Source: Thermoanaerobaculia bacterium
GTDB lineage: Bacteria > Acidobacteriota > Thermoanaerobaculia > Thermoanaerobaculales > Sulfomarinibacteraceae
Assembly: GCA_027061805.1 (NCBI GenBank)
Contig: JAMOWA010000057.1
Location: forward strand, 1 to 64,000
Direction: 5' to 3'
Length of the DNA: 64,000 bases
The notes beneath the pieces are model-generated. The model was not told where the DNA came from. It searched no databases and saw only the letters and a list, made by a program, of their open reading frames with translations. Position 1 is the first letter of the stretch. Each line of letters opens with the position of its first letter. The position numbers were made by a program, and so were the translations under genes. Of the stretch, positions 19,675 through 27,281 are shown one piece after another.

Positions 19675-20880
19675 TCAATAATCCGACGTCATGATGAACA
19701 CCGGGGCGCCGTCGAAGCGGTTGTAGGCGGGGCGCAGGCGGTCGGCGTTGTAGAACTTCTTCACGTCCACCACCTTCTTGCGGCTGGTGACCACCTCGAT
19801 GGGCACGTTGTCGTAGCGGCCGTTGCGGATGCTGACCAGCCGGCCCGAGACCCCGTCCAGGATGAGGTCCATGGCCAGGTTGCCGAAGGCCATGGGCACG
19901 ATGGAGTCCATGGCGTCGGGGTCGCCGCAGCGCACGAGGTACCCGAGGCGCTGGCTGATGATGTTGACGCGGCGTCCGTTGTTGTACTTCGGCGAGACCT
20001 CCTTGAGCCGCCGGGCGATCCGGTCCCCCACGCCTCCCAGCTTCTTGTGGCCGTACATGTCCTGCTCGTGGTCCTTGAAGACCATCTCGTCCATGCCCTC
20101 GAAGGTGGCGCCCTCGGAGACCAGCACCACGCTGTACCGGCTGGGGTTCTTCATGCGGTCCTGGGACAGCAGCTCGCACAGCCGCTCGATGTCGAAGGTG
20201 TACTCGGGAATCACGCAGCGGTGGGCGGCCCCGGCCATGGCCGGCAGCAGGGCCGTGAAGCCCGCGTAGCGGCCGAAGACCTCGATCACCAGGAAGCGCT
20301 CGTGGCTCCCTGCGCTGGTCCTCAGGGCGTGGGTCATCTCGATGGTCCTCGTGACGCAGGTGGAGAAGCCGATGCAGTAGTCGGTGCCGGGAACGTCGTT
20401 GTCCATGGTCTTGGGAAGGCCCACCACCGGGATGCCCTGGCGGTGCAGGTGGACCGCGTAGGAGAGCGTGTCGTCCCCCCCGATGGGGATCAGGGTGTCG
20501 ATGCCCAGCCACTCCAGGTTGGCCAGGACATCGGGGGTGAGGTCGTTCATCTCGTCACCATGCCGATCCCTGAGGTGGCGTGGCAGGTTCTCCCGTGGCA
20601 CGTGGCTCGGCCGCGTCCGGGAGGTGTGGAGGAAGGTGCCGCCGGTGCGGGCCACCTTGTTCACCACGTCCTCGGTGAGCTCCATCACGTGGTCCGACAG
20701 GCTCCTCCTGTCGTCCCGGTCGATGTCGATGAGGCCGGCCCAGCCGCGCCGGATCCCCATCACGCGGTAGCCCTCCCGGAGCGCCCGCACCGTCACGGCC
20801 CGGATGGCGGGGTTCAGCCCGGGAACGTCACCGCCCCCGGTCAGGATGCCGATGGTCCCTTTCTTCTTGCCGTGTGCCAT
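19675..20880 (-). CDS. pfp: 6-phosphofructokinase, predicted pyrophosphate-dependent
   Basis: Phosphorylates fructose 6-phosphate. The 401-residue protein has the PFK-A fold motifs TGGGDVPGLN (residues 14-23), IGGDDTL (133-139) and PKTMDND (156-162). In characterised family members, Asp at the second position of GGDD together with Lys in PKTxDND marks PPi rather than ATP as phosphoryl donor. The sugar-phosphate region with MAGAAHRCVIPE and YLVRCGDPDAMDS also fits. A GGGAGG site precedes the ATG at 20880. A second, ATP-type paralogue lies 1.2 kb away. Confidence 0.9.
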   Translation of the reverse strand: MAHGKKKGTIGILTGGGDVPGLNPAIRAVTVRALREGYRVMGIRRGWAGLIDIDRDDRRSLSDHVMELTEDVVNKVARTGGTFLHTSRTRPSHVPRENLPRHLRDRHGDEMNDLTPDVLANLEWLGIDTLIPIGGDDTLSYAVHLHRQGIPVVGLPKTMDNDVPGTDYCIGFSTCVTRTIEMTHALRTSAGSHERFLVIEVFGRYAGFTALLPAMAGAAHRCVIPEYTFDIERLCELLSQDRMKNPSRYSVVLVSEGATFEGMDEMVFKDHEQDMYGHKKLGGVGDRIARRLKEVSPKYNNGRRVNIISQRLGYLVRCGDPDAMDSIVPMAFGNLAMDLILDGVSGRLVSIRNGRYDNVPIEVVTSRKKVVDVKKFYNADRLRPAYNRFDGAPVFIMTSDY

Positions 20881-21005
20881 GATGCTCGCCTCCCAACCCT
20901 CCGTGACAGCTCATCATTGTACGCTCTCCGTGGGCTCCTCCCGGGGGACACCCATGGACCTGAAGACCGCCCGGGAGCTGTCCGGATCGCTCCTGCCGGA
21001 TCGTG

Positions 21006-21011
21006 TAGAAT
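21006..21011 (+). promoter_or_regulatory. Probable -10 element (TAGAAT) upstream of ndk
   Basis: TAGAAT lies 39 bases before the ndk ATG, leaving a leader that ends in a GCAGGAGGCACC ribosome-binding site. No clear -35 is seen. Confidence 0.4.
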
Positions 21012-21050
21012 CACCCGGCCCCGCGGGGCACGTCATCAGCAGGAGGCACC

Positions 21051-21467
21051 ATGACCGAGAGAACCCTCACCATCATCAAGCCGGATTCCGTGGAGAACAA
21101 CAACGTGGGTGCCATCATCGCCCACCTGGAGCGCGAGGGCTTCCGTATCGTGGCGGCCCGCCAGATGCGCCTCACCGAGGCCCAGGCCCGGGCCTTCTAC
21201 GAAGTGCACAGGGAGCGCCCCTTCTACAACGACCTGGTGGCCTACATGACCTCCGGCCCCGTGTGGCCCATGTGCCTGGAGCGGGAGAACGCCGTGGCGT
21301 ACCTCCGCGAGGTGATGGGCGCCACCAACCCGGCCGACGCCGCCGAGGGCACCATCCGTGCACTCCACGGCACCTCCATCGAGCGGAACGCCATCCACGG
21401 CTCGGACTCCCCGGAGAACGCCGCGAAGGAGATCGCCTTCTTCTTCCCGGCGGCCGAGCTGCTCTGA
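21051..21467 (+). CDS. ndk: Nucleoside diphosphate kinase
   Basis: Balances NTP/NDP pools through a phosphohistidine intermediate. 138 residues, the usual length. The opening [12 protein letters not shown], the [15 protein letters not shown] block and the catalytic His116 in RNAIHGSDS are intact. AGGAGG precedes the ATG by 6 bases. A hairpin follows, then a dCMP-deaminase-like gene, so nucleotide genes are clustered here. Confidence 0.97.
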   Translation: MTERTLTIIKPDSVENNNVGAIIAHLEREGFRIVAARQMRLTEAQARAFYEVHRERPFYNDLVAYMTSGPVWPMCLERENAVAYLREVMGATNPADAAEGTIRALHGTSIERNAIHGSDSPENAAKEIAFFFPAAELL

Positions 21468-21494
21468 GCCCCGTCCGTCACCTCGGGCAATGCC

Positions 21495-21516
21495 GGCGGA
21501 CCCGCGGGGGTCCGCC
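21495..21516 (+). terminator. Hairpin after ndk, terminator-like
   Basis: A perfect 9-bp stem (GGCGGACCC pairing with GGGTCCGCC) with a GCGG loop, followed by GTTCCC rather than a good T-tract. It may act as a weak or Rho-assisted terminator. Confidence 0.5.
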
Positions 21517-21586
21517 GTTCCCGTCTCCGTCCCGCAGCGGCGTGGGACGGCCCGGGCCCCGTTGCGGGTGGATGGTGGATGCGGGG

Positions 21587-21592
21587 TATACT
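21587..21592 (+). promoter_or_regulatory. Probable -10 element (TATACT) for the deaminase gene
   Basis: TATACT lies 8 bases before the ATG at 21601. It is close enough to suggest a leaderless transcript and favours 21601 over the ATG at 21595 as the start. Confidence 0.45.
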
Positions 21593-21600
21593 CCATGGCC

Positions 21601-22053
21601 ATGACACGGGTGAGCTGGAACCGCTACTTCATGAACCTCGCGCTGCAGGCGGCCACGCGGTCCACCTGCCCCCGGAAGCACGTGGGGGCGGTGATCGTCC
21701 GGGACAGGAGCATCCTGTCCACGGGGTACAACGGTTCCATCCGCGGCGCGCCCCACTGCGACGAGGCGGGCTGCCTGATCGAGAACGGCCACTGCGTCCG
21801 GACGGTCCACGCCGAGGCCAACGCCATCGTCCAGGCGGCCCGCAACGGGGTCCGCCTGGAGGGTGCCGAGATCTACGTGACCGCCTCTCCCTGCTTCGGC
21901 TGCTTCAAGCTCATCGTCAACGCGGGGATCCGGACCATCTACTACGGCGAGTTCTACCGGGACGAGAAGGTCCTGCGCTTCGCAGAGGAGCTCGGCATCC
22001 GCATGGTCCACCTCGGTCTCGAGGACGGGGCCGGCTCGGGAGAGAACCCATGA
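21601..22053 (+). CDS. dCMP-deaminase-family cytidine deaminase
   Basis: Zinc-dependent deaminase of about 150 residues, probably converting dCMP to dUMP. Zinc-site motifs are HAEAN (His70-Ala-Glu72) and PCFGC (Cys98, Cys101); the segment with CPRKHVGAVIV and GYNGSIRGAPHCDEAGCLI is typical of ComEB-like dCMP deaminases. An alternative ATG lies two codons upstream (21595). The stop overlaps the ATG of the following phosphofructokinase by 4 bases, indicating coupling. Supply of dUMP would feed thyX further along. Confidence 0.9.
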   Translation: MTRVSWNRYFMNLALQAATRSTCPRKHVGAVIVRDRSILSTGYNGSIRGAPHCDEAGCLIENGHCVRTVHAEANAIVQAARNGVRLEGAEIYVTASPCFGCFKLIVNAGIRTIYYGEFYRDEKVLRFAEELGIRMVHLGLEDGAGSGENP

Positions 22054-23174
22054 GCACCATTCGCAAGATCGGCGTGCTGACCGGCGGCGGCGATGCGCCC
22101 GGCCTCAACGGCGTGATCCGGGCCCTCGTCAAGTCCGCCATCCTCGATCACAACCTCAAGGTCGTGGGGTTCAACGACGGCTTCTCCGGCATGGTGGGCA
22201 TGAAGACCCGGGACCTCGGCCTCGATGACGTCCGGGGCATCCTGCCCCGGGGCGGCACCATCCTGGGCACCACCAACCGGGGCAACCCCTTCGAGTTCGT
22301 GGAGCGGCTGGCCGACGGCACCGAGCGGGTCTTCGACGCCTCGGGCGTGGTGGAGCAGAACTTCCGTCGCCTCGGCCTGGACGCCCTGGTGGTCATCGGC
22401 GGCGACGGGACCCTGGCCATCGCCGACCGCCTCATGCGCGAGAACGGCATTCCGGTCGTGGGGGTCCCCAAGACCATCGACAACGACCTGGCCGCCACGG
22501 ACCGGACCTTCGGCTTCGCCACCGCCGTGGAGGTGGCCACCGACGCACTGGACCGCCTCCACACCACCGCCGAGAGCCACCACCGCATCATGCTGCTGGA
22601 GGTCATGGGGCGGGAGGCCGGGTGGATCGCGCTCCACAGCGGCATCGCCGGCGGCGCCGACGTGATCCTGATCCCGGAGATCCCGTTCGACATGGAGGCG
22701 GTGATCGCCAAGGTCTGGGCCCGCCAGAACCGCGGCACCTCCTTCTCCATCATCGTGGTGGCCGAGGGTGCCAGGGCCAGGGACGGCGAGCAGGTCTTCT
22801 CCAGCGTGGACCCCGTCACGGGATGGAAGCGCCTCGGTGGGATCTCCTACCAGCTCGCCCCCATCCTCCAGGAGAAGACCGGCCTCGAGGTCCGGGTCAC
22901 GGTGCTCGGCCACATCCAGCGCGGCGGGTCCCCCTGCGCGGCCGACCGCATCCTCGCCACCCAGCTGGGGGCCGAGGCGGCCCGGCTCGTGATGGAGGAG
23001 AAGTTCGGCCACATGGTGGCGCTCCGCGGGGAGACCATCGAGGCCGTCCCACTGGAGCAGGCCATCAACCGCCTCAAGCTCGTGGACCCCGACGGCCAGC
23101 TGGTCCGCAACGCCCGCTCGCTCGGGCTGGTCTTCGGCGACGAGGACCCGGAGGCGATTCTCGACAGCGAATGA
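22050..23174 (+). CDS. pfkA: 6-phosphofructokinase, predicted ATP-dependent
   Basis: 374-residue paralogue of the PFK at 19.7 kb. Motifs are TGGGDAPGLN (residues 11-20), VIGGDGTL (115-122) and PKTIDND (140-146). Gly after GGD points to ATP as donor, while the Lys in PKTIDND is the form seen in actinomycete-type ATP-PFKs that lie close to PPi enzymes. The catalytic GREAGWIALHSG and GHIQRGGSP substrate-binding blocks are intact. The ATG overlaps the deaminase stop (ATGA), and its own stop overlaps trmB in the same way. Confidence 0.92.
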   Translation: MSTIRKIGVLTGGGDAPGLNGVIRALVKSAILDHNLKVVGFNDGFSGMVGMKTRDLGLDDVRGILPRGGTILGTTNRGNPFEFVERLADGTERVFDASGVVEQNFRRLGLDALVVIGGDGTLAIADRLMRENGIPVVGVPKTIDNDLAATDRTFGFATAVEVATDALDRLHTTAESHHRIMLLEVMGREAGWIALHSGIAGGADVILIPEIPFDMEAVIAKVWARQNRGTSFSIIVVAEGARARDGEQVFSSVDPVTGWKRLGGISYQLAPILQEKTGLEVRVTVLGHIQRGGSPCAADRILATQLGAEAARLVMEEKFGHMVALRGETIEAVPLEQAINRLKLVDPDGQLVRNARSLGLVFGDEDPEAILDSE

Positions 23175-23791
23175 TCGAGGTGGACCTCAACGCCGTCAGG
23201 ATCCCCCTGGACTGGGAGGAGCTCTTCGGCAGCCCCATGCCGGTGGACGTGGAGATCGGCTCGGGCAAGGGCCGCTTCCTGCTGGAGCTCGCCAGGGCCC
23301 ACCCCGACCGGGGCTTCCTGGGCGTGGAGCGGGCCGCCAAGTACCACCGGATGGTCTGCGAGCGGGCCGCGAAGCGCGGCCTGGCCAACGTCCGGCAGCT
23401 CCGGACCACGGCGGAGGACCTGCTCTTCCGCCTCCTTCCCCCGGCCTCGGTCGCAACCCTGTACGTGCTCTTTCCCGACCCCTGGCCCAAGAAGCGCCAC
23501 CACAAGCGGCGCCTCATGAGGGCGGACGTGGTGGAGGCCATGGGCCGGGCCCTCGTCCCCGGGGGACGGCTGCTGGTCAAGACCGACCATCCCGACTACG
23601 CCGAGGTGATCGCGGAGGTCCTCGGGGATGCGGAGGGTCTGGAGGCGATCCCGGCGGAGCCGGCCTTCGAGGGCCTGCCCCTCACCGGGTTCGAGACCAG
23701 GTACATCCGGGAGGGACGCCCGATCACGGCCTTCGCCCTGCGGAAACCGTCCCCACAGGAGCGCCCGGCAGAACGGGACGGGGAGCCGTGA
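23171..23791 (+). CDS. trmB: tRNA (guanine-N7-)-methyltransferase
   Basis: SAM-dependent enzyme making m7G46 in tRNA. 206 residues with the SAM loop DVEIGSGKGRFLLEL, the FLGVERAAKY motif II and the hallmark LFPDPWPKKRHHKRR. The C-terminal TGFETRYIREG matches the substrate-binding motif TxxExR. The ATGA overlap with pfkA fixes the start; yraN overlaps the end by 4 bases. Confidence 0.96.
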   Translation: MIEVDLNAVRIPLDWEELFGSPMPVDVEIGSGKGRFLLELARAHPDRGFLGVERAAKYHRMVCERAAKRGLANVRQLRTTAEDLLFRLLPPASVATLYVLFPDPWPKKRHHKRRLMRADVVEAMGRALVPGGRLLVKTDHPDYAEVIAEVLGDAEGLEAIPAEPAFEGLPLTGFETRYIREGRPITAFALRKPSPQERPAERDGEP

Positions 23792-24177
23792 GCCCCCGCG
23801 CCGGCCGGCTCCGGGGCCGATGGGCCGAGCGGGCGGCGGCGGTCCACCTCCTGCTCCGGGGGTACCGGATCAGGGCCCGGAACTGGACGGGCGGCGGCGG
23901 GGAGCTGGACCTGGTGGCCTCCCGCGGCGGCACCCTGGTCTTCGTGGAGGTCAAGATGCGCTCGGCCTCCACCTTCGGCGGTCCCGCCATGGCCGTGGAC
24001 ACCAGGAAGCGCCGCCGCCTCATCCGCGCCGCCGGCGCCTACCTCACCCGTTTCGGACTGTGGGAGATGCCCGCCCGATTCGACGTGGTCACCGTGGAAC
24101 GGCGCTCCAGGTTCCCGTGGTGGCGCGTGGAGCACCTGGTCGGTGCGTTCCGCCCGGACCTGGGGAGGCGGATGTGA
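23788..24177 (+). CDS. UPF0102 (YraN-like) predicted endonuclease
   Basis: 129-residue protein of the YraN family with a restriction-endonuclease-like fold. The expected core is visible: WAERAAAVHLLLRGY, then GGGELDLVASRGGTLVFVEVK, carrying the ExD...ExK-type catalytic residues. The biological role of the family is poorly known. The GTG start overlaps trmB and the stop overlaps hemD (ATGTGA), so the genes form one translational chain. Confidence 0.92.
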   Translation: MSPRAGRLRGRWAERAAAVHLLLRGYRIRARNWTGGGGELDLVASRGGTLVFVEVKMRSASTFGGPAMAVDTRKRRRLIRAAGAYLTRFGLWEMPARFDVVTVERRSRFPWWRVEHLVGAFRPDLGRRM

Positions 24178-24953
24178 ACCGCGCCCGCGGTCACCCGGAG
24201 CCGCCGGGGAACGCTCCGCTCCGGCACGTGCTGATCACCCGGACCCCCCGGGACTGCCGGGAGCTCCAGGATCTGCTGGAGGGTTCGGGGATCGTGCTCA
24301 AGCCCTACCCCGTCCTGCGTTTCGAGCCCGTCCGGGACGAGCGTGGGTGGCGCCGGGCGATCGGGATGCTGGAGTCTTCGGACCCGTCCGGTGTCACCCC
24401 CTGGCTGCTGCTGGCCTCGCCCCGGGCTCCGCGCCCCTTCCGCGCGGAGGCGGAACGGAGGAAGCTCTCCCGCCTGCTCGAGCTGCCCGCGGCGGCCGTG
24501 GGCGAGGGGACCGCGAGGGCGGCACGGGCCGCCGGCCTGCGGGTGGAGGTGACCGGCCCCGGCACCGGTGCGGGCCTGGCCCGCCTCCTCGGGGACCCCG
24601 TGCCCGCCCCCGCGCTCTTCCTCTTCCCCTGCGGCGTCCACAGGCGGCCGGAGCTGCCCACGGCGCTCGAGGAGGCCGGTCACACCGTGCTCCCGGTGGA
24701 GGTCTACCGCATGCGTCCCACACCCCCGCGGGAGCTGCCGCCCCTGGGCCCCGCCGTGGACGCCGTGGTGTTGACCTCGCCACGCGCCGCGCGGCTCTAC
24801 GTCGAGAGCCTCGGGGGCCACCCCCTTCCCTGCCCCCACTGGGCCCTGGGCCCCACCACCAGGGATGCGGCCGAAGCCCTGGGGATCTCCTGCCGGATCC
24901 CGGACTCCCCGGACCTGACCTCCCTCGCCGCGGACCTCCGCCGGGCCCTCTGA
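24174..24953 (+). CDS. hemD: Uroporphyrinogen-III synthase
   Basis: Closes hydroxymethylbilane into uroporphyrinogen III in haem and corrin synthesis. The 259-residue protein has the two-lobe HemD layout: HVLITRTPRDCRELQDLLE at the start, a hinge near VGEGTARAARAAGL, and late VDAVVLTSPRAARLYVESLG and LGPTTRDAAEALGI blocks. The sequence is divergent, as is usual for HemD, so I keep some reserve. The GTG start overlaps yraN. No other haem gene is in the window. Confidence 0.85.
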   Translation: MNRARGHPEPPGNAPLRHVLITRTPRDCRELQDLLEGSGIVLKPYPVLRFEPVRDERGWRRAIGMLESSDPSGVTPWLLLASPRAPRPFRAEAERRKLSRLLELPAAAVGEGTARAARAAGLRVEVTGPGTGAGLARLLGDPVPAPALFLFPCGVHRRPELPTALEEAGHTVLPVEVYRMRPTPPRELPPLGPAVDAVVLTSPRAARLYVESLGGHPLPCPHWALGPTTRDAAEALGISCRIPDSPDLTSLAADLRRAL

Positions 24954-24980
24954 GAGCACGCACGGGGCCCGGCCCCACCG

Positions 24981-25010
24981 TTGCGTCCCCACCGCGGGGA
25001 GGGGTATCCT
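24981..25010 (+). promoter_or_regulatory. Probable promoter of the broken secreted-protein gene
   Basis: TTGCGT (24981-24986), an 18-base spacer and TATCCT (25005-25010). A run of nine G residues (25045-25053) sits just before the ATG at 25059 and overlaps its ribosome-binding site. Confidence 0.5.
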
Positions 25011-25058
25011 CGGAGAGAACGATCATGGGAATCCGAACAACGGAGGGGGGGGGAATCG

Positions 25059-25603
25059 ATGCTCCGCAGAACTGTACTGATGGTGGGCCTGCTGGTCCTC
25101 GTGGCGGGCCCGGCGGCCGCGCAGACACTCCAACCCATGACGGCAGGGGTCATCCCGGTGGCGGTCCACCAGGGGGGTGCCGACGGCAGCTTCTGGACCA
25201 CGGACCTCCACGCGACCCAGAAGGGCGGCAGCGCCCCGGCCACGTTGAACCTCACGGTGCTGATGCCGGCCGGACCGGACATCACCGCATCCTCCAGGCC
25301 CTGGACACGGTGCTGGCCAACCTCGGCAACCGACCCTACATGGTCTCCCGTGGCTACATCCGCTACGTCCATCCCATGCTCGGCGAGATCCACACCACGC
25401 CCTTCAGCTCCCGCTCCACCTACGCCCACGTGGTGGAGTACGGCCCCGAAGGACCTGTGCGGATCGAGAGCATGTTCCCGCTCGGGGAGTCCGGCACCAT
25501 CCTGATGGACGAGACGGGGGCCCCGATCTTCGATCCGAACTTCTTCAGCATGGCACCGCTGTTCGACACCTTCACCCACCGGACCTTCCCCCTCTTCGAC
25601 TGA
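25059..25603 (+). pseudogene. Secreted protein gene with a frameshift
   Basis: The start encodes a clear signal peptide (MLRRTVLMVGLLVLVAGPAA, cleavage after AAAQ) followed by VIPVAVHQGGADGSFWTTDL, which resembles the start of the intact secreted protein at 48.6-49.7 kb (VPAVAH, then GSVWRSDV). Near 25285-25290 the meaningful frame shifts: the continuation ILQALDTVLANLGNRPYMVS is read in another frame down to the stop at 25603. Restoring one base would join the two halves into an uninterrupted protein of about 180 residues. It could be true decay or a sequencing error. The family's function is unknown. Confidence 0.75.
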
Positions 25604-25626
25604 GGGAAGGGAGAAACCACGGAAAC

Positions 25627-25653
25627 GGGCGCCCCGGCCTGGCCGGGGCGCCC
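25627..25653. terminator. Bidirectional hairpin between converging genes
   Basis: A perfect 27-base palindrome-type hairpin with two 13-base arms (GGGCGCCCCGGCC and its complement) around one central base. It lies between the broken secreted-protein gene and the radical SAM gene that converge on it, and TTCGTCT follows on the plus strand. Confidence 0.65.
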
Positions 25654-25677
25654 TTCGTCTCTCCGTTCACCTGATGC

Positions 25678-27069
25678 TCAGGCGCCCGCAGCGGCCATGG
25701 GGAAGGCCGGTGCCACGGGTCCCAGCGGGCACGATGCCTGCGGCCCCAGCGGACACGCACTCTCAGGGCCCAGCGGGCACGACGCCTGTGGACCCAGCGG
25801 ACACGCGCTCTCGGGCCCCAGCGGACACGACGCCTGCGGCCCCAACGGACACGCGCTCTCCGGCCCCAGCGGGCACGACGCCTGCGGCCCCAGCGGACAC
25901 GCGCTCTCGGGCCCCAGCGGGCACGACGCCTGCGGCCCCAGCGGGCACGCGCTCTCCGGTCCCAGCGGGCACGACGCCCGCGGACCCAGCGGGCACGCGC
26001 TCTCCGGCCCCAGCGGGCAACTGGCGGACGGGATGTTCATTCCCTTCGGAAAACGGGGGCTCCCCGCCACCTCCGCAGCCACACGGCAGGGCATCCCGGA
26101 GCCGGTCCACCGGTTCCAGCGATCGGTCTCCACGGACAGGACCCCATCGGGACGGAGCTCACCCACGTGGTTTCCCGGAAGCTCGAGTCCCACCGCGCAC
26201 TTGTGGAGCGCCCCGTCGGGACCGATCATGATGGAGTTGGACCGCCCCGCGTGGCACTGCAGCCCTCCGGGGCGGTTCTCCCGCGACCAGACCACCGTGG
26301 CCAGACCCGCACGGGAGAGGGCCTCCATGAGGCGGATACCGAAGAGCCTCGCCTCCCGGGCGTTGCACTGCGGGCCGGATCCGCCGGGGTAGGAGATGGG
26401 ACGACCGTAGAACTCGAACCTGGGGTCACCGGCGAACTGTCCCGCCAGCTCCGGGACCCACTGGAGGATCGCCTCCATGTTGTGGCAGTCGTAGCCGAGG
26501 CGGACCACCACGCGGAAGTCCGCCGTGCTGCGTTGCATCATGGTCAGTGCCGACCAGATCTTCCGGAAGCTCCCCTCGCCCCCGGCCGTGACACGGCGCC
26601 GGTCGTGCTCGCTCTCGGGGCCATCCACGGTGATCTGGTAGTCGCGGCAGCCCCATTCCGTCAGCTTGCGGAACCGCTCCTGCGTGAGCAGGGTCCCGTT
26701 GGTGGTCATGGACATGGTCAGGCGGGTCCCGGTGGACTCCGCCAGCTCCACAGCCCGCGTGGCGATGGACTCGATCACGTGCCACGCCGCCAGGGGCTCC
26801 CCGCCGTACCAGTCCAGGTGGAGCCGTTCCAGCTCCCGCTCGCCGACCAGCCGCTCGAGGAGCCGCTGCACTCCCTTCTGGACCTCGGAGGTCATCCTCC
26901 TCGGGGTGTGTCCCTGGTAGCAGTAGACGCACCGCAGGTTGCAGGCCTCGGTGGGCAGGATGACAACGTTGGCCACGCCCGACCAGGGGTCCGCGGACCC
27001 CGTGCCACCGCTCCCCAGCATGATGTTCCCTCGTGATTCGACCCGGATCTGATGAATGCTCTCACGCAT
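25678..27069 (-). CDS. Radical SAM/SPASM-type enzyme with a C-terminal CPLGP repeat tail
   Basis: 463 residues. The radical SAM core is complete: CNLRCVYC (Cys43, Cys47, Cys50) for the [4Fe-4S] cluster that binds SAM, YGGEPL (89-94), TTNGTLL and ITVDGPESEHDRRR. A SPASM-like half motif follows (Cys272, Gly286, Cys291, spaced CX13GX4C). The expected second half of SPASM, CX2CX5CX3C, is missing. Instead residues 351-451 are 13 copies of an eight-residue unit, alternating ESACPLGP and QASCPLGP (one RAS variant), then a short tail. Relatives modify peptides or sulfatases. The repeat could hold extra Fe-S ligands or be a fused peptide substrate; both are speculation. No separate precursor gene was seen nearby. 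Confidence 0.85.
   Translation of the reverse strand: MRESIHQIRVESRGNIMLGSGGTGSADPWSGVANVVILPTEACNLRCVYCYQGHTPRRMTSEVQKGVQRLLERLVGERELERLHLDWYGGEPLAAWHVIESIATRAVELAESTGTRLTMSMTTNGTLLTQERFRKLTEWGCRDYQITVDGPESEHDRRRVTAGGEGSFRKIWSALTMMQRSTADFRVVVRLGYDCHNMEAILQWVPELAGQFAGDPRFEFYGRPISYPGGSGPQCNAREARLFGIRLMEALSRAGLATVVWSRENRPGGLQCHAGRSNSIMIGPDGALHKCAVGLELPGNHVGELRPDGVLSVETDRWNRWTGSGMPCRVAAEVAGSPRFPKGMNIPSASCPLGPESACPLGPRASCPLGPESACPLGPQASCPLGPESACPLGPQASCPLGPESACPLGPQASCPLGPESACPLGPQASCPLGPESACPLGPQASCPLGPVAPAFPMAAAGA
25717..26019 (-). repeat. 24-bp tandem repeat array (13 units) inside the radical SAM gene
   Basis: A 24-base period, or 48 bases for the alternating ES/QA pair, encodes 13 CPLGP units. 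Copies differ mainly at silent or near-silent positions, and the two unit types alternate strictly, suggesting growth by duplication of a 48-base block with selection to keep the peptide. One arginine variant is at the N-terminal third unit. Confidence 0.95.
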
Positions 27070-27193
27070 GGCATACCCTCCCTGGGAGACCGCCTGGCCG
27101 GTTTCGTCGCGGCGCGGTCCCCGATTTGTCGCTCTGCCTCGCGCTGCAGCACCGAGTCCTTCTTGGATCAGAACGCGATTCCCGAAAATGATC

Positions 27194-27209
27194 AGTGACA
27201 GATATCACA
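27194..27209. promoter_or_regulatory. CRP/FNR-family-like operator
   Basis: AGTGA, six bases, TCACA: 9 of 10 matches to the CRP consensus TGTGA-N6-TCACA. It lies about 125 bases upstream of the radical SAM start (27069), in a locally A+T-richer region. No CRP-family gene is in the window, so the regulator is unknown. Confidence 0.45.
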
Positions 27210-27212
27210 GGA

Positions 27213-27233
27213 ATTGTCCCGGTTTCAGACAAT
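27213..27233. promoter_or_regulatory. Inverted repeat ATTGTC-N9-GACAAT
   Basis: A perfect 6-base inverted repeat with a 9-base spacer, four bases beyond the CRP-like site and upstream of the radical SAM gene. Its size suits an operator for a dimeric regulator; which one is unknown. Confidence 0.35.
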
Positions 27234-27281
27234 CCCATCGGTGCAGATTCACTCCTCCCATGTCCACCATCATCGTGGGCC

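Noticed and set aside
25717-26019. Possible CRISPR array
   Set aside because: The 24-base units are directly adjacent with no unique spacers and keep a coding frame.
25697-26392. Plus-strand frame with a collagen-like GPSGHDAC/GPSGHALS repeat
   Set aside because: It is the complement of the CPLGP repeat of the radical SAM gene. It has no ribosome-binding site and no domain outside the repeat, while the minus-strand frame contains a full catalytic core.
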